This document shows, in pieces, positions 40,309-52,307 of a stretch of DNA of 59,896 bases. A model generated the notes under the pieces. That model saw nothing but the letters and a program-made list of their open reading frames with translations, searched no databases and was not told where the DNA came from. The position numbers were made by a program, and so were the translations under genes. The stretch is from Paraferrimonas sp. SM1919 (GTDB taxonomy: Bacteria > Pseudomonadota > Gammaproteobacteria > Enterobacterales > Shewanellaceae): positions 1 through 59,896 of the forward strand of contig NZ_WINH01000024.1 of the NCBI RefSeq assembly GCF_010993985.1, given 5' to 3'. How positions within the stretch are numbered: the first letter of the stretch is position 1; the number at the start of each line of letters is the position of its first letter.

Positions 40309-42127
40309 TTATCATTTTAATTGGGCTTATGCTTATTCTAAGCCAAAATCCTATGGTGTGATCCGTACCACCGAGGAAGATTTTCGTGTAACAGAGATTT
40401 TGCCTTTTGAATTTAGTGGAGAAGGTGAACACCACTATTTATACATAGAAAAAAAAGGCATGAATACTCAGTATGCGGTCAATCAAATTGCTCAATTTGC
40501 TGGTGTTGCCGCAAGAGATGTGTCGGTGGCGGGGCAAAAAGATCGTCATGCAGTCACCCAGCAGTGGATATGTGTTCGTATTCCAGGGCTCACCAGCCCT
40601 GATTGGCAGCAACTTGAGCAACAGCTTCCAGGGTTAAAAGTACTTAAACATACTCGACATTTAAAAAAGCTTAGAACCGGTGCTCTGGCGGGGAATAAAT
40701 TCACTTTAGTTATACGTGAAATTAGTGATATCCAAGATGTCCTCCAAAGACTGGTTAACGTGCAAGCGGACGGTGTACCCAATTACTTTGGTGAACAACG
40801 TTTTGGTCATCAGGGAGGCAATCTTGCAAAAGCCGAAAAAATGTTTGCCGGCTGGCGTGCTAAAGACAGGAATAAGCGCTCAATGTATCTGTCTGCTGCT
40901 CGCTCTTACCTATTTAATCTTTGTTTAAGTCATCGTATACAACAACAGCAATTAACACTAACTGTAGGTGAGCCATTACAGCTTCGAGGCACTCAAAGTT
41001 ACTTTGTCCATCAAGGTGATGAACAAGATCTGCAGCGCTTTAAGAGTCGTGATGTGCAGCTGACAGGCCCGCTATGGGGTAGGGGGGAAACGATTGCCCA
41101 AGGTGCAATTGCTGAGTTTGAAGCGAATGCCATGCAAGGCTGTGAACACTTACAAGATGGGCTAGAACATGCGGGGCTCAAACAGGAGAGAAAAAATCTG
41201 TGGTTATATCCGGAGCATTTAAGTTGGAAAGTTCTGAGTGACAGTGAACTAGAAATCAGCTTCTTTTTACCAGCAGGTTGTTTTGCCACTTCAGTTTTAC
41301 GGGAGTTGCTTAACTATGAGGATGCTTTTGAAAGAGCCAGACAACAACAAAAAGAGCCTCCACAAGCCCCTGTTGAAATGAATATACTTGTCTCTAATGA
41401 TGACAGTGTTCATGCACCGGGGATTGATGCCCTAGCCACTGAGCTTAGCAAGTTAGGAAACGTTAAAGTTGTGGCTCCTGATAGAAATTGTTCCGGCGCC
41501 AGTAATTCAATCACACTCACTCAACCGTTAAGGATCACAGAGGTTGAAAAAGGTTATTTGAGTGTCAACGGAACACCTGCAGATTGCGTGCATATGGCTG
41601 TGCGGGAGTTCTATGAAAGTGGACCAAGTATTGTCGTTTCAGGGGTCAATGCTGGTGCTAATTTAGGTGATGATACCCTTTATTCTGGTACTGTAGCTGC
41701 AGCGATGGAAGGTCGCTTTTTAGGTATGCCAGCAGTAGCGGTTTCACTGGTTGGATCTAAGCATTTTGATACTGCTGCCAAAGTTGCAAGGGAAATCGTA
41801 GAAAAATTAATGCTTAAGCCATTACCTGCCGATCAAATTTTGAATATAAATGTGCCAGATCTGCCTTATGAACAAATTAAAGGGATCAAGGTTACCCGCC
41901 TAGGTTCTAGGGAACCTGCAGGAGGAATTGTGGCAGATAAAGATCCGGCAGGGAGAAACATTTTGTGGATTGGTTCATTAGGTAATGAACGAGATGCAGG
42001 GCCTGGCACAGACTTCGCTGCTATCCGAGAAGGCTACGTTGCAATTACGCCTCTGTGGGTGGATTTAACGGCTTATGAAAAGCTCGCTGAATTAGAAGAT
42101 TGGATTAAAGATGACATCAACAATTAA
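40301..42127 (+). CDS. truD-surE: TruD-SurE fusion: tRNA pseudouridine-13 synthase plus 5'-nucleotidase
   Basis: One uninterrupted 608-codon frame covers two proteins that are usually separate. Residues 1 to about 345 are TruD (pseudouridine at tRNA position 13): [12 protein letters not shown] contains the catalytic Asp region, and [15 protein letters not shown] is the TRUD signature. After a Gln/Pro-rich linker ([12 protein letters not shown]), residues 360-608 are SurE (5'/3'-nucleotidase, survival protein): NDD metal ligands at the start, [39 protein letters not shown]. An ATG at 41378 is exactly the normal SurE start but has no clear ribosome binding site, so SurE may be made only as a fusion or also by internal initiation. 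The residue after NDD is Ser where most SurE proteins have Gly. Confidence 0.9.
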   Translation: MTDYHFNWAYAYSKPKSYGVIRTTEEDFRVTEILPFEFSGEGEHHYLYIEKKGMNTQYAVNQIAQFAGVAARDVSVAGQKDRHAVTQQWICVRIPGLTSPDWQQLEQQLPGLKVLKHTRHLKKLRTGALAGNKFTLVIREISDIQDVLQRLVNVQADGVPNYFGEQRFGHQGGNLAKAEKMFAGWRAKDRNKRSMYLSAARSYLFNLCLSHRIQQQQLTLTVGEPLQLRGTQSYFVHQGDEQDLQRFKSRDVQLTGPLWGRGETIAQGAIAEFEANAMQGCEHLQDGLEHAGLKQERKNLWLYPEHLSWKVLSDSELEISFFLPAGCFATSVLRELLNYEDAFERARQQQKEPPQAPVEMNILVSNDDSVHAPGIDALATELSKLGNVKVVAPDRNCSGASNSITLTQPLRITEVEKGYLSVNGTPADCVHMAVREFYESGPSIVVSGVNAGANLGDDTLYSGTVAAAMEGRFLGMPAVAVSLVGSKHFDTAAKVAREIVEKLMLKPLPADQILNINVPDLPYEQIKGIKVTRLGSREPAGGIVADKDPAGRNILWIGSLGNERDAGPGTDFAAIREGYVAITPLWVDLTAYEKLAELEDWIKDDINN

Positions 42128-42746
42128 TCAACTTGCAGCTAAGAAGTTGGTACAACAGCTTGTTCAGTTAGGGATAACAGACCAAAATGTTTTGCAAGTA
42201 ATGTCTACTTTGCCGAGGCAGTTATTCATTGATTCAAGTTTAATGGCTAAGGCTTTTGATAATACGGCGTTGCCTATTGGTTCTGGGCAAACCATTTCAC
42301 AACCTTACATTGTGGCCAAAATGACTCAGCTTATTGCACAAATCAAGCCCCAAAAAGTACTTGAAATCGGTACCGGGAGTGGTTATCAAACAGCTATCTT
42401 GTCGCAATTGTTTGAGCAAGTTTATACGGTTGAACGTTTACGAGAGTTGCAAATCAAAGCTAAAGCAACATTGCGCAAACTGGATTGTCATAACATTAAA
42501 TATAAATGCAGAGACGGCTGGCTGGGCTGGAGCGAGCAACATCAATTCGATGCCATAATTGTCACGGCAGCGCCGATTGACGTCCCGCAGGCTTTATTGA
42601 GGCAACTTGCTCCTGGCGGTCGCTTAGTTGTACCGGTTGGCGAACAGCAACAAATGTTGTATTGCATTGAACGCAAAGAAGATCAATATTACCAAACGGC
42701 CATCGAGCCAGTGAAATTCGTTCCTTTGGTGGCAGAAATAATTTAA
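42111..42746 (+). CDS. pcm: Protein-L-isoaspartate O-methyltransferase
   Basis: A 211-residue SAM-dependent enzyme repairing isoaspartyl residues. It has the [17 protein letters not shown] substrate motif, the SAM motif [23 protein letters not shown] and [11 protein letters not shown]. Its start lies inside the end of surE (17-base overlap), the usual surE-pcm arrangement. Confidence 0.96.
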   Translation: MTSTINQLAAKKLVQQLVQLGITDQNVLQVMSTLPRQLFIDSSLMAKAFDNTALPIGSGQTISQPYIVAKMTQLIAQIKPQKVLEIGTGSGYQTAILSQLFEQVYTVERLRELQIKAKATLRKLDCHNIKYKCRDGWLGWSEQHQFDAIIVTAAPIDVPQALLRQLAPGGRLVVPVGEQQQMLYCIERKEDQYYQTAIEPVKFVPLVAEII

Positions 42747-42749
42747 TTA

Positions 42750-43694
42750 ATGAGAAACAGAGTGTCTAGGCAAGGAAGTTTATTAATTTTAATCGCATTA
42801 ATCACTGCTTGTAGTCATGCCCCACGGGTACCGGCTCCGGTAGAGAATATAATGGTCGGCAAAAATTACACCGAAGATACTCGTTCATCTTATACTGGAA
42901 CGGTTTACACGGTTAAGGAAACGGAGACGTTATACTCAATTGCTTGGCAAACTGGCAAAGATTATAGCGAGCTTGCTAAGCTTAATAAGCTCTCTGCACC
43001 ATTCCAAATCTTTCCAGGCCAAGTACTGGTGTTAACGCCTCCGCCTGTTGCTATTGATAAGCCAACAACACAAGTCGCTATGGCCAAACTTGATAAGCCC
43101 AATGATTTTAAGCCCATACCAGTTAACAAGCGTCCAAAGTCAAAATTCAAGCCTGCGGTAAGGCCCAAACCGGTTAAGAATTTAAATAGAACGAGCGTGC
43201 CAGTTAAAACCGTTGCAACGACAAAGACTCCTCAGTATTATTCAACAAGTAGACAACAAGTTGTTAACAATGTTGTCCACAGGCAAGAATCGCAAAAGCA
43301 AAATGTTCGACCCCAAAAGGCAACTTTTGATGGCAGCTGGACATGGCCTGTTAAAGGGGAGTTGCTTGAGGGCTTTTCTTACAAAGCTGATGGTGTGAAA
43401 GGAATAAGAATACAGGCAGACAGAGGGCAGTCTATTAAGGCTGCAGCAGCTGGAACTGTTGTTTATGCTGGTAACGCACTGAGAGGCTATGGCAATTTAG
43501 TAATAATTAAACATTCTGATAAGTACCTTAGTGCTTATGCTCACTCGGATAGGATTGTAGTTAAAGAAAAACAGAATGTATTGCAGGGACAAAAAATTGC
43601 CGAGGTTGGCAGTTCCGGGATCAATAGAGTAATGGCACATTTTGAAATACGCAAAAATGGTAAGCCTGTTGACCCAATTAAACTGTTGCCTTAA
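42750..43694 (+). CDS. nlpD: Murein hydrolase activator NlpD
   Basis: A 314-residue outer-membrane lipoprotein (lipobox ITAC, Cys21) with a LysM domain ([18 protein letters not shown]... about 50-97), a long basic Pro/Lys-rich linker and a C-terminal LytM domain. The HxxxD zinc site is replaced by GIRIQAD, so it is a degenerate, non-catalytic LytM that activates AmiC during division. The rpoS promoter usually lies inside nlpD. I could not place it with confidence here. Confidence 0.94.
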   Translation: MRNRVSRQGSLLILIALITACSHAPRVPAPVENIMVGKNYTEDTRSSYTGTVYTVKETETLYSIAWQTGKDYSELAKLNKLSAPFQIFPGQVLVLTPPPVAIDKPTTQVAMAKLDKPNDFKPIPVNKRPKSKFKPAVRPKPVKNLNRTSVPVKTVATTKTPQYYSTSRQQVVNNVVHRQESQKQNVRPQKATFDGSWTWPVKGELLEGFSYKADGVKGIRIQADRGQSIKAAAAGTVVYAGNALRGYGNLVIIKHSDKYLSAYAHSDRIVVKEKQNVLQGQKIAEVGSSGINRVMAHFEIRKNGKPVDPIKLLP

Positions 43695-43768
43695 CTTTGA
43701 CTGTCAAATTTGATAGTCGCTATTTGAAGTACTTTCACTTTTCAGTTTTGAATTATGGGAGAGAACAA

Positions 43769-44755
43769 ATGAAAAATGCGGCAATTGAACAGCAACTTAA
43801 TGGCAATGTTGATGATATAGATGTTTCAATTTCTGAACTAAATGAAATTGAAGAAAGTGAAAATTCCGATCAATATGAGCTTACTGCACTATCAGGTAAG
43901 TCTGATAGCCCTAAGCAACTCGACGCTACCCAAATCTATTTAAGTGAGATAGGCTTTTCTCCATTGCTTTCTGCCGATGAAGAAAAATATTTTGCACGTA
44001 AATCTTTAAAAGGTTGTCTTAAATCTAGGCAGCGTATGATTGAAAGCAACTTGAGACTGGTCGTTAAAATATCAAGAAGGTATAACAACCGTGGTTTACC
44101 ACTTCTGGATTTAATTGAAGAAGGGAACCTGGGTTTAATACGAGCGGTCGAAAAGTTCGATCCTGAACGTGGTTTCCGTTTTTCTACCTATGCCACTTGG
44201 TGGATCCGTCAAACTATTGAACGGGCTATAATGAATCAAACCCGTACCATTCGCCTACCCATTCATGTCGTTAAAGAATTAAATGTTTATCTGCGCGCGG
44301 CCAGAGAACTTGCTCAAAAACTTGACCATGAACCAAGCGCAGAAGAAATCGCTGAAGCCCTTGATAGACCGGTTAAAGATGTCCGCAAAATGCTAAAGCT
44401 TAATGAGCGTATTACCTCTGTAGATACGCCGATTGGTGGAGAGAGTGAAAAGGCATTATTAGACATTATTGCTGATGATGATAATCGTGCTCCTGATCAT
44501 TGTGTGCAAGATGCTGATATCAAAGATTCAGTCGTTAAATGGTTATTTGAGCTTAACACTAAACAAAGAGAAGTGCTGGCGAGAAGATTTGGCTTGATGG
44601 GCTATGAACCTTCAACACTTGAAGATGTTGGCCGTGAAATTGGTTTAACCCGTGAACGTGTCCGTCAAATTCAAGTCGAAGCATTGCGCCGGATGAAGGA
44701 TATGTTATCCCAGCAAGGTTTATCAGTAGAAGCACTATTTAGACAAGATACTTAG
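43769..44755 (+). CDS. rpoS: RNA polymerase sigma factor RpoS
   Basis: 328 residues from the ATG at 43769 (MKNAAIEQQ), preceded by GGGAGAG. A TTG-initiated extension to 43697 is unlikely. Region 1.2 begins [16 protein letters not shown], region 2 holds [57 protein letters not shown], and region 4 ends [23 protein letters not shown]. It is the general stress sigma factor and likely controls the yeaG operon in this genome. It is followed by a shared terminator, with convergent pta next. Confidence 0.97.
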   Translation: MKNAAIEQQLNGNVDDIDVSISELNEIEESENSDQYELTALSGKSDSPKQLDATQIYLSEIGFSPLLSADEEKYFARKSLKGCLKSRQRMIESNLRLVVKISRRYNNRGLPLLDLIEEGNLGLIRAVEKFDPERGFRFSTYATWWIRQTIERAIMNQTRTIRLPIHVVKELNVYLRAARELAQKLDHEPSAEEIAEALDRPVKDVRKMLKLNERITSVDTPIGGESEKALLDIIADDDNRAPDHCVQDADIKDSVVKWLFELNTKQREVLARRFGLMGYEPSTLEDVGREIGLTRERVRQIQVEALRRMKDMLSQQGLSVEALFRQDT

Positions 44756-44775
44756 ACACTAAAATTAACCCTATA

Positions 44776-44813
44776 AAAATCCCGAGCGAGATGAAACTGG
44801 CTCGGGATTTTTT
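44776..44813. terminator. Terminator between rpoS and pta
   Basis: AATCCCGAGC and GCTCGGGATT pair perfectly and are followed by T residues. The opposite side has an A run, so it can serve both convergent genes. Confidence 0.9.
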
Positions 44814-44836
44814 ATTGCAACTACAGGGCTAAGCCA

Positions 44837-46975
44837 TTAATCGTTATGGGCAGCCTGAATCGCTGTCAGCGCAATCGTGTACACGATATCGTCCACTAGG
44901 GCACCACGGGATAAATCATTCACTGGCTTGCGCATACCTTGCAGCATTGGACCAATAGAAATTAGATCAGCACTTCGTTGTACCGCTTTGTATGTGGTAT
45001 TACCCGTGTTTAGATCAGGGAATACAAATACGTTAGCTTTACCTGCAACCGGTGAGTTAGGTGCTTTAGATTTTGCAACATTAGGCATAACCGCTGCATC
45101 ATACTGAAGTGGGCCATCAATCATTAGATCTGGACGCTTAGCTTGGGCTAGTTTGGTTGCTTCACGTACTTTTTCAACATCTGAACCCGTACCTGATGAA
45201 CCGGTAGAGTATGAAATCATGGCTACACGTGGCTCAATACCAAAGGCTTCAGCGGATTCTGCCGATTGAATGGCAATGTCAGCTAATTGCTCTGCGGTTG
45301 GATCTGGGTTAATCGCACAGTCACCGTAAATCAGTACTTGATCAGGCAGCAGCATGAAGAATACTGAAGATACCAGTGATGCACCAGGGGCGGTTTTAAC
45401 CAACTGCAGTGGTGGACGAATAGTATTCGCGGTGGTATGCACAGCTCCTGAAACTAACCCGTCTACTTCATCTAGTGCCAACATCATAGTGCCGAGTACG
45501 ACCGTATCTTCAAGCTGCGTGGCAGCCATGACTTCTTCTAAGCCTTTATGCTTACGCAGTTCGACCATCGGCGCAACGTATTTGTGACGGGTTAGTTCAG
45601 GATCGATAATCTCAATACCTTCACCTAGGGTCACCCCTTGTTGTTCCGCTACTCTGTGAATTTCTTCAGGGTTACCAATAAGCACACATTTCGCGATACC
45701 ACGCTCAGCTGCAATGGCTGCCGCTTGCACAGTACGCGGTTCATCACCTTCAGGCAGCACCACAGTTTTTTTGGCCTGGCGAGCAAGCTCGGTAAGCTGG
45801 AATCGAAATGCGGCAGGTGATAGGCGGCGTTCTCGAACCGTGCCATCAGTAATGCTACTGATCCAATCTGATGAGATATGACGTGCAACAGAGTCTTGAA
45901 CGATTTCAATACGGGCAGTGTCATCGACAGGTACTTCATCGTTATAGCGTTGGATAGCAATCGCAGTGTTCCAAGTGTTTGACTCAACCAGGAAAATTGG
46001 AAGGCCAGTTTCAAAGGCCTGTTCACATAGTTTGATTACCGGCCCTTCCGGCTCATAGCCACCAGTCAGTAGTACTGCACCAATCTTGACACCGTTCATG
46101 GCAGCTAAGCACGCCGCAACTAATACATCGGCACGGTCACCAGAGGTAACTAAGAGTGACCCAGGAGTAATATGCTCAATCATGTTTGGAATAGAGCGAG
46201 TACAGAAGGTAACCTTTGTTAATCGACGAGTGTCTAGTTCACCACCGTTTAGGATACGAGCTCGTAAGTGCTTAGCAAGGTCCGAAGCACGGGGAGAAAC
46301 CATGCCAAGTTGGTAAGGGATCGCACCTAAAACTTTTAATGGTGACTTACCCGGAAGTTGGAAACTTTGAGCAGCTACAGCATTATAATCGATAGAGTCA
46401 TCAAAAAGCGCTAATGTATCTTTACCTTCGGTACTTCCTTCAATGGGAGCACCAATTTTGTTGATGATACAGCCGAGTATTCGCTTGTTAGAGGCTCCGC
46501 CCCAGCTGTGATACATGATCTCTAGGCGGTTTTTGATTTCAGCGGGGCTGTCTTCACCAGGTATTGCAACAAATACAATGTCTGCATCTAGGGCATTACT
46601 GATGGCTTTGTTCATTTCATCAGCGAAGCCGTGCTGAGGAGTAGGCACTAAGCCTTCTAAGATGGTCACTCCAGTGTCACGGTCAATCGTTGCAGCTCGA
46701 GCAACAATATCTTCAAGTAAAATGTCCAATTGCTTAGAGCCAATTAACTCTTCAGCATAATCCATAGTAAATGGTTGTAATGGTGTTATGGTTGGCGAGC
46801 GACTCAGGATGGTGGTAGAACGTTCTGGACCACTATCATTATTGTGTTGTTGCGCAATTGGCTTAAAGAATTGTACCTTAACCCCTGTGCGCTCAACAGC
46901 GCGGACAAGGCCCAGGCTTATGGTGGTTAAACCAACAGAAGATCCTACCGGGATCAACATAATTTTTCTAGACAT
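44837..46975 (-). CDS. pta: Phosphate acetyltransferase (long, three-domain form)
   Basis: A 712-residue enzyme converting acetyl-CoA and phosphate to acetyl-phosphate. It is the long enterobacterial type: an N-terminal BioD-like P-loop-type domain ([23 protein letters not shown]), a central DRTGG domain, and the catalytic C-terminal domain with [34 protein letters not shown] and [17 protein letters not shown]. It lies 48 bases after ackA on the same strand. Confidence 0.96.
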   Translation of the reverse strand: MSRKIMLIPVGSSVGLTTISLGLVRAVERTGVKVQFFKPIAQQHNNDSGPERSTTILSRSPTITPLQPFTMDYAEELIGSKQLDILLEDIVARAATIDRDTGVTILEGLVPTPQHGFADEMNKAISNALDADIVFVAIPGEDSPAEIKNRLEIMYHSWGGASNKRILGCIINKIGAPIEGSTEGKDTLALFDDSIDYNAVAAQSFQLPGKSPLKVLGAIPYQLGMVSPRASDLAKHLRARILNGGELDTRRLTKVTFCTRSIPNMIEHITPGSLLVTSGDRADVLVAACLAAMNGVKIGAVLLTGGYEPEGPVIKLCEQAFETGLPIFLVESNTWNTAIAIQRYNDEVPVDDTARIEIVQDSVARHISSDWISSITDGTVRERRLSPAAFRFQLTELARQAKKTVVLPEGDEPRTVQAAAIAAERGIAKCVLIGNPEEIHRVAEQQGVTLGEGIEIIDPELTRHKYVAPMVELRKHKGLEEVMAATQLEDTVVLGTMMLALDEVDGLVSGAVHTTANTIRPPLQLVKTAPGASLVSSVFFMLLPDQVLIYGDCAINPDPTAEQLADIAIQSAESAEAFGIEPRVAMISYSTGSSGTGSDVEKVREATKLAQAKRPDLMIDGPLQYDAAVMPNVAKSKAPNSPVAGKANVFVFPDLNTGNTTYKAVQRSADLISIGPMLQGMRKPVNDLSRGALVDDIVYTIALTAIQAAHND

Positions 46976-47023
46976 AGATGCCTCTGTTTACAGGAGGAGT
47001 TGCACTCCTCCAGATACCATCGA

Positions 47024-48220
47024 TTAAATTAACGCCATAGCGTCTTGTGCAATAACCCACTCTTCATTGGTTGGGATCACCATTGCTTTAATTGCCGAAT
47101 CTGCGGTAGTAATTAATCCTTGTTTACCAAAACGAGCAGCTAAGTTAGCGGCAGCATCTTCTTTGATGCCAAAGATGCTTAAGTAAGTCAGTACTTTGCT
47201 GCGGATCACATCAGAGTTTTCACCAATACCACCGGTAAAAGTGATAGCGTCAATACGACCTAGGGCGACAGAATAAGAAGCAACATATTTGGCTAAACGA
47301 TAGCAAAATATTTCTAAGGCTAAAGTTGCGCCTTTATGGCCTTCTTCTGCGGCTTCCTCAATACCACGACAGTCGTTAGTCAGTTCTGAGATACCAAGTA
47401 AACCTGATTGTTTATTAAGAAGGTTGTTTAATTCTTCGTTGGTGTAACCCAGTGTTGAGGTTAAATGGGTTAAGATCGAAGGATCTAAATCGCCACTGCG
47501 AGTTCCCATTACTAGCCCCTCTAGTGGGGTCATGCCCATAGAGGTATCCACACATTTACCATCTTTAACGGCAGCCACAGAAGCACCGTTACCTAAGTGA
47601 CAGTTGATAATGTTAGTGTCAGAGATATCTTTACCTAAGGCAGCAGCCGCTTCACGGGTGATGAAAAGGTGGCTAGTACCATGGAAACCGTAACGACGAA
47701 CACCGTGCTCGCGGTACAGTTTGTAAGGTAGCGCGTAAATGTAAGCTTTTTCTGGCATGGTTTGGTGGAAAGCAGTATCAAACACAGCAACCTGAGGTAA
47801 ATCGGGGAAAGAGGCTTGAGCAGCACGAATGCCAATTAGGTGCGCAGGGTTGTGGAGAGGCGCTAGTGCCGCGCAATCTTCAATACCTTTGATCACGCTA
47901 TTATCGATTAATACTGATTTGGTGTATTTCTCACCACCATGAACCACACGATGACCAATTGCCGCAATGCGATCTGAAAGTTCTTGATTATCGCCAAGGA
48001 TTTGATTAACGATAAATTCAACAGCCTCACGGTGGGCACTGTATGCACCAAGCAAAGCGTCAGATTTTTGGCCGTTCACTTTCCACTTAATACGCGCATC
48101 TTCTAAACCGAAACACTCAGCAAGACCTGAAATTAGGTCATCACCAGTTGCGGCATCCATTACAGCAAATTTGAGCGACGAGCTGCCGCAGTTAAGAACT
48201 AGAACTAAATTTTTAGACAT
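47024..48220 (-). CDS. ackA: Acetate kinase
   Basis: A 398-residue ASKHA-fold kinase producing ATP from acetyl-phosphate: [51 protein letters not shown] and [14 protein letters not shown] are all present. It is the first gene of the ackA-pta operon. A conspicuous inverted repeat lies in its 5' leader (48243-48290). Confidence 0.97.
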   Translation of the reverse strand: MSKNLVLVLNCGSSSLKFAVMDAATGDDLISGLAECFGLEDARIKWKVNGQKSDALLGAYSAHREAVEFIVNQILGDNQELSDRIAAIGHRVVHGGEKYTKSVLIDNSVIKGIEDCAALAPLHNPAHLIGIRAAQASFPDLPQVAVFDTAFHQTMPEKAYIYALPYKLYREHGVRRYGFHGTSHLFITREAAAALGKDISDTNIINCHLGNGASVAAVKDGKCVDTSMGMTPLEGLVMGTRSGDLDPSILTHLTSTLGYTNEELNNLLNKQSGLLGISELTNDCRGIEEAAEEGHKGATLALEIFCYRLAKYVASYSVALGRIDAITFTGGIGENSDVIRSKVLTYLSIFGIKEDAAANLAARFGKQGLITTADSAIKAMVIPTNEEWVIAQDAMALI

Positions 48221-48242
48221 CGATATTCACCTGAATGTGTGT

Positions 48243-48290
48243 CACAGTCGAATGGTTATCTCATATTTTAACAAAGAGATAACGGCTGTG
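48243..48290 (-). promoter_or_regulatory. Inverted-repeat structure in the ackA leader
   Basis: CACAG ... GTTATCTC (13-base loop) GAGATAAC ... CTGTG forms an eight-pair inner stem and a five-pair outer stem, 23 bases upstream of the ackA start. It could be an operator or a leader-RNA hairpin. No known regulator is recognised. Confidence 0.45.
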
Positions 48291-48390
48291 CCGAAAATTA
48301 ATCGTTTAATGCGTTTAAAATGCAAGCTGTTAAGACTTCTTTGACGTATTTATGCTATGTTAAAGAAACATCACATAGGCTGTAATACAC

Positions 48391-48831
48391 ATGAACTCTG
48401 TTTGGCATACATTCATCATGGGTCAAAAATATTTAAAGATTTGGCCAATGATTAAACCTCTAGCGTCCTTGTTTCCCGAATACCGGGTGATCCGTGCTAC
48501 CAATTTCGGATTGAAGTTCGCTCCAATCGTTGCGGTAGTCAGCGTCAGCAGTCAATTGCTATTTAATCCCTTTTCTTCCGTTGAGCTGGCAGTCACCATC
48601 GGCTTGTTTTTTATCAGCCTGCCGTTACAGGGACTGTATTGGCTTGGACAGCGAGCTCAAGCACCATTGCCACTTTCGTTAATGGATTGGTGCTCTGAAT
48701 TACGTCAAACCCTCAAAGCTGCTGGCTATGCTGCCCCCCGTATGGAAAACGGCGGTAAGTATTTAGATTTAGCCCAAATACTCAATACAGCCTTTGGTAA
48801 ACTTGATGAGGATTACTGGCGAGAACTTTAA
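48391..48831 (+). CDS. yfbV: UPF0208 membrane protein YfbV
   Basis: A 146-residue protein with two central transmembrane helices, matching Yfb[25 protein letters not shown], then [29 protein letters not shown]. YfbV has been linked to insulation of the Ter macrodomain by MatP. It is divergent from ackA as in E. coli. Its end overlaps pflA by four bases. Confidence 0.9.
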   Translation: MNSVWHTFIMGQKYLKIWPMIKPLASLFPEYRVIRATNFGLKFAPIVAVVSVSSQLLFNPFSSVELAVTIGLFFISLPLQGLYWLGQRAQAPLPLSLMDWCSELRQTLKAAGYAAPRMENGGKYLDLAQILNTAFGKLDEDYWREL

Positions 48832-49565
48832 TATTGCGCCAATATTCCATTATTTTTAAATACGTTTTTAATCTGCTCCATAACTTCGATAGTCGGTGGC
48901 TCTACCCCCTCTAAAGGGTATTTTTGCCCTAGGGTCTGCCACTTATGGGCGCCAAGTTTGTGGTACGGCAGTAACTCTACTTTTTCCACATTGGTCATTG
49001 GCTTAATAAACTCTGCTAACTTTTCCGCGTCTTCAACTTTATCGGTATGACCCGGTACCACCACATAACGTATCCAGGTTTTCTGGTTGCGTTGTTGCAG
49101 GTATTGGGCAAATTGTAAGGTACGTTGGTTACTCACATGCGTCAGCGCAATATGAGCCTGATCATCAATATGTTTTATGTCCAACATCACCAAATCGGTA
49201 TTGTCTAATAGATCATCAATTCCTTGGCTGTGCTTACGCACAAAGCCGTTGGTATCCAAACAGGTGTGAATGCCTTGGCTTTTTAAGTTACTGAACACTT
49301 CTGCTAGGAATTCGGCCTGAAGTATCGCTTCACCACCACTGGCGGTAAAACCGCCGCCATTTTCGTAAAAGTGGCGATATTGCAATACCTGCTGGGTTAA
49401 TTCAGCACTGCTGATGCTGGTACCTTCATCTAATGCCCAGCTGTCACGGTTGTGGCAATACTGGCATCGCATCAGACAGCCCTGCATAAAGGCAATAAAG
49501 CGAATACCAGGACCGTCAACGGTGCCAAAGCTTTCAGTAGAATGAATTTGACCAATCAATGACAT
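48828..49565 (-). CDS. pflA: Pyruvate formate-lyase-activating enzyme
   Basis: A 245-residue radical-SAM activase. The 4Fe-4S cysteines are C30, C34 and C37 ([15 protein letters not shown]), followed by [17 protein letters not shown]. It installs the glycyl radical on PflB. It lies about 100 bases downstream of pflB on the same strand. Confidence 0.96.
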   Translation of the reverse strand: MSLIGQIHSTESFGTVDGPGIRFIAFMQGCLMRCQYCHNRDSWALDEGTSISSAELTQQVLQYRHFYENGGGFTASGGEAILQAEFLAEVFSNLKSQGIHTCLDTNGFVRKHSQGIDDLLDNTDLVMLDIKHIDDQAHIALTHVSNQRTLQFAQYLQQRNQKTWIRYVVVPGHTDKVEDAEKLAEFIKPMTNVEKVELLPYHKLGAHKWQTLGQKYPLEGVEPPTIEVMEQIKNVFKNNGILAQY

Positions 49566-49667
49566 GTAAATACCTAGGGCCTGTGCCCTTTAATTTAGAC
49601 TCTAGTACCTTTAAAAGGAACTCATGTAAAAACTGCGCACTCCCAATAACAGAGTGCGCAGTATTAA

Positions 49668-51959
49668 TTACATGCTTTCGGTAAAAGTACGGGCTATGAC
49701 GTCAGCTTGTTGCTCAGGCGTTAGCGCGTTAAAGCGCACGGCGTAACCAGAAACGCGGATAGTGAGCTGAGGGTAATTCTCAGGGTGCTTAACCGCATCT
49801 TCAAGCATTGAACGATTTAGCACGTTCACGTTTAGGTGTTGCCCACCTTCTAATTTGTCATTGTGACGGAAGTAACCATCCATTAGCGCTGCCAGGTTCG
49901 AGCGACGGCTGTCTTCATCTTTACCTAGGGCATTAGGCACGATAGAGAAGGTGTAAGAAATGCCGTCTTTAGCGTGACTAAATGGCAGTTTTGCAACCGA
50001 AGTAAGTGACGCTACCGCACCGTTTTGGTCACGACCGTGCATTGGGTTAGCCCCAGGTGCAAATGGTTGACCATCGCGACGACCATCTGGTGTGTTACCC
50101 GTCTTCTTACCGTATACAACGTTAGAAGTAATGGTCAGTACTGACTGCGTCGGACGGGCATTACGGTAAGTGTGTTGACGACGGATCTTAGTCATAAAGC
50201 TTTCCACAAGCTCTACTGCAATGTCATCGACACGGGCGTCGTTGTTACCAAATTTCGGGTAGTCACCTTCAATTTCGAAATCAATGGCAATACCGTTTTC
50301 ATCACGAATTGGCTTAACTTTGGCGTACTTAATGGCGGCTAAAGAGTCAGCGGCAACCGACAGGCCAGCAATACCACAAGCCATAGTGCGCTCAACGTTT
50401 TTGTCGTGCAGTGCCATTTGAATGGCTTCGTAGCTGTACTTGTCGTGCATGTAGTGGATAGAGTTCAGCGCGCTTACGTATTGAACGGCTAACCAATCCA
50501 TAAAGCTGTCTAGGCGACCCATTACATCATCAAAGTCTAGTACTTCGTCAGTAATGGCATCAGTCTTAGGACCAACTTGGATCTTAAGTTTTTCGTCTAC
50601 ACCACCGTTGATGGCATACAGCATGGTTTTCGCAAGGTTAGCGCGAGCACCGAAGAACTGCATTTGCTTACCAATGATCATTGGGCTGACACAACAAGCG
50701 ATAGCGTAGTCATCGTTGTTGAAGTCAGTGCGCATTAGATCATCGTTTTCGTACTGGATAGAGCTAGTATCAATCGATACTTTGGCACAGTAACGCTTGA
50801 AATTGACAGGCAGTTGCTCAGACCAAAGTACCGTAATGTTTGGTTCTGGGCTTGGACCCATGGTGTATAGCGTGTGCAGAGTACGGAAAGCGTTTTTAGT
50901 GACAAGGGTACGGCCATCAACACCCATACCACCGATAGATTCTGTTGCCCAAATTGGGTCGCCAGAGAACAGTTGATCGTAGTCAGGAGTACGTAGGAAA
51001 CGAACCATACGTAGCTTCATAATGAAGTGATCCATGAATTCCTGTGCTTGGACTTCAGTAATCAGGCCTTTTTGAAGGTCACGCTCAATGTAGATGTCTA
51101 GGAAGCTAGATACACGGCCCATAGACATTGCCGCACCGTTTTGGCTCTTAACGGCTGCTAGGTAACCAAAGTATGTCCACTGAATCGCTTCTTGGGCGTT
51201 AGTAGCAGGACCAGAAATGTCGAAGCCGTAGCTGGCTGCCATTTCTTTTAATTGACCTAGAGAACGGTGTTGCTCAGCAATCTCTTCACGCAGTTGCATG
51301 ATTTCAGCAACGTTGGCTGCATTTTCAAAATCATGTTGGGTTGAGCGGTGTTGTGCTTGTTTTTCCTGCATTAGGAAATCAACACCGTATAGTGCTACGC
51401 GGCGGTAATCACCAATAATACGACCACGGCCGTAGGCATCTGGTAGACCGGTTAGTACGCCTGATTTACGACAACGTAGAATATCCGGGCTGTAAACGTC
51501 GAATACCCCCGCGTTATGGGTTTTACGGTGCTCGGTGTAAGTTTGCTTGATACCAGCATCAAGTTCGCGGCCGTAAACTTTACAAGAGCTTTCAACCATA
51601 CGAATACCGCCGTTAGGGATAATCGCACGCTTAAGTGGCGCTTCAGTTTGCAGGCCAACAATGGTTTCTTGATCTTTGTTGATGTAGCCAGCAGGGTGAG
51701 AAGTAATGGTAGAAATGACATCAGTATCAAAATCAACAGGCGCGTGGGTAGCATTTTCTTGTTTAATGCCTTGCATCACTTTTTGCCACAACTCAGTTGT
51801 TGCTGGAGTGACTTGCGCTAAGAAAGACTCGTCGCCTTCGTATGGGGTGTAGTTAGCTTGAATAAAGTCGCGTACATTTACGTTTTCTTTCCAATCACCA
51901 GCTTTGAAGCCATCCCAGGCTACTGCGAACATTTGTGTTTGTTCAGTCATTACTGTCAC
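49668..51959 (-). CDS. pflB: Formate C-acetyltransferase (pyruvate formate-lyase)
   Basis: A 763-residue glycyl-radical enzyme splitting pyruvate into formate and acetyl-CoA anaerobically. The adjacent catalytic cysteines are in IACCVSPM near residue 420, and the radical glycine is Gly738 in [10 protein letters not shown] PdhR-type operator lies 116 bases upstream. No focA formate channel gene accompanies it here. Confidence 0.97.
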   Translation of the reverse strand: MTVMTEQTQMFAVAWDGFKAGDWKENVNVRDFIQANYTPYEGDESFLAQVTPATTELWQKVMQGIKQENATHAPVDFDTDVISTITSHPAGYINKDQETIVGLQTEAPLKRAIIPNGGIRMVESSCKVYGRELDAGIKQTYTEHRKTHNAGVFDVYSPDILRCRKSGVLTGLPDAYGRGRIIGDYRRVALYGVDFLMQEKQAQHRSTQHDFENAANVAEIMQLREEIAEQHRSLGQLKEMAASYGFDISGPATNAQEAIQWTYFGYLAAVKSQNGAAMSMGRVSSFLDIYIERDLQKGLITEVQAQEFMDHFIMKLRMVRFLRTPDYDQLFSGDPIWATESIGGMGVDGRTLVTKNAFRTLHTLYTMGPSPEPNITVLWSEQLPVNFKRYCAKVSIDTSSIQYENDDLMRTDFNNDDYAIACCVSPMIIGKQMQFFGARANLAKTMLYAINGGVDEKLKIQVGPKTDAITDEVLDFDDVMGRLDSFMDWLAVQYVSALNSIHYMHDKYSYEAIQMALHDKNVERTMACGIAGLSVAADSLAAIKYAKVKPIRDENGIAIDFEIEGDYPKFGNNDARVDDIAVELVESFMTKIRRQHTYRNARPTQSVLTITSNVVYGKKTGNTPDGRRDGQPFAPGANPMHGRDQNGAVASLTSVAKLPFSHAKDGISYTFSIVPNALGKDEDSRRSNLAALMDGYFRHNDKLEGGQHLNVNVLNRSMLEDAVKHPENYPQLTIRVSGYAVRFNALTPEQQADVIARTFTESM

Positions 51960-52074
51960 CTTTACAACAAGAATATTAATGCTTGTTGCTTTGCTGTTGC
52001 CTATTAGGTTGCTAATAAGCGATTTAAAATAGAATTTGTGGCATTACGGGTTAAACCCAACCGAGAGGTCCATT

Positions 52075-52091
52075 AATTGGTAAGACCAATT
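52075..52091. promoter_or_regulatory. PdhR-type operator upstream of pflB
   Basis: AATTGGTAAGACCAATT is a perfect 7-3-7 palindrome and matches the known PdhR consensus AATTGGT-N3-ACCAATT. PdhR is the pyruvate-sensing GntR repressor, so pyruvate control of pflBA is implied. Confidence 0.75.
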
Positions 52092-52267
52092 TACCTATAT
52101 TTAAATTATAACAATTGCAGAATTTGAAAAAATCACCCAAACACAATTTTGCGAGTGAGTTAACAATGTTTATGAACAATTGATTTAAAAGCGTTTTCAG
52201 TGTGAAAAAGGCAAGGGTTATGGTGGCACAAAATTACCGACTGGGTGGCAGCAAGGACTGGAAATGT

Positions 52268-52293
52268 GAGCCCGCGCATAGTTACGCAGGCTC
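52268..52293 (-). terminator. Stem-loop after cvfB, weak terminator candidate
   Basis: GAGCC-C-GCG and CGC-A-GGCTC pair around an eight-base loop just after the cvfB stop. There is no T run, so rho-independent termination is doubtful. Confidence 0.35.
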
Positions 52294-52307
52294 GATTGTG
52301 AACTGGA

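Larger units (their letters stand above)
51960..52307. other. pflB upstream region
   Basis: This stretch of about 350 bases lies between pflB and cvfB (both minus). It contains the PdhR-like palindrome at 52075-52091 and a stem-loop at 52268-52293. I looked for FNR sites (TTGAT-N4-ATCAA) and found only poor half-matches. No ORF. Confidence 0.6.

Noticed and set aside
43697..43768. TTG-initiated 24-residue extension of RpoS
   Set aside because: The ATG at 43769 has a good GGGAGAG ribosome binding site and gives the usual RpoS length.
51960..52307. FNR site upstream of pflB
   Set aside because: Only partial half-sites such as TTGAAAAAATCA with wrong spacing.
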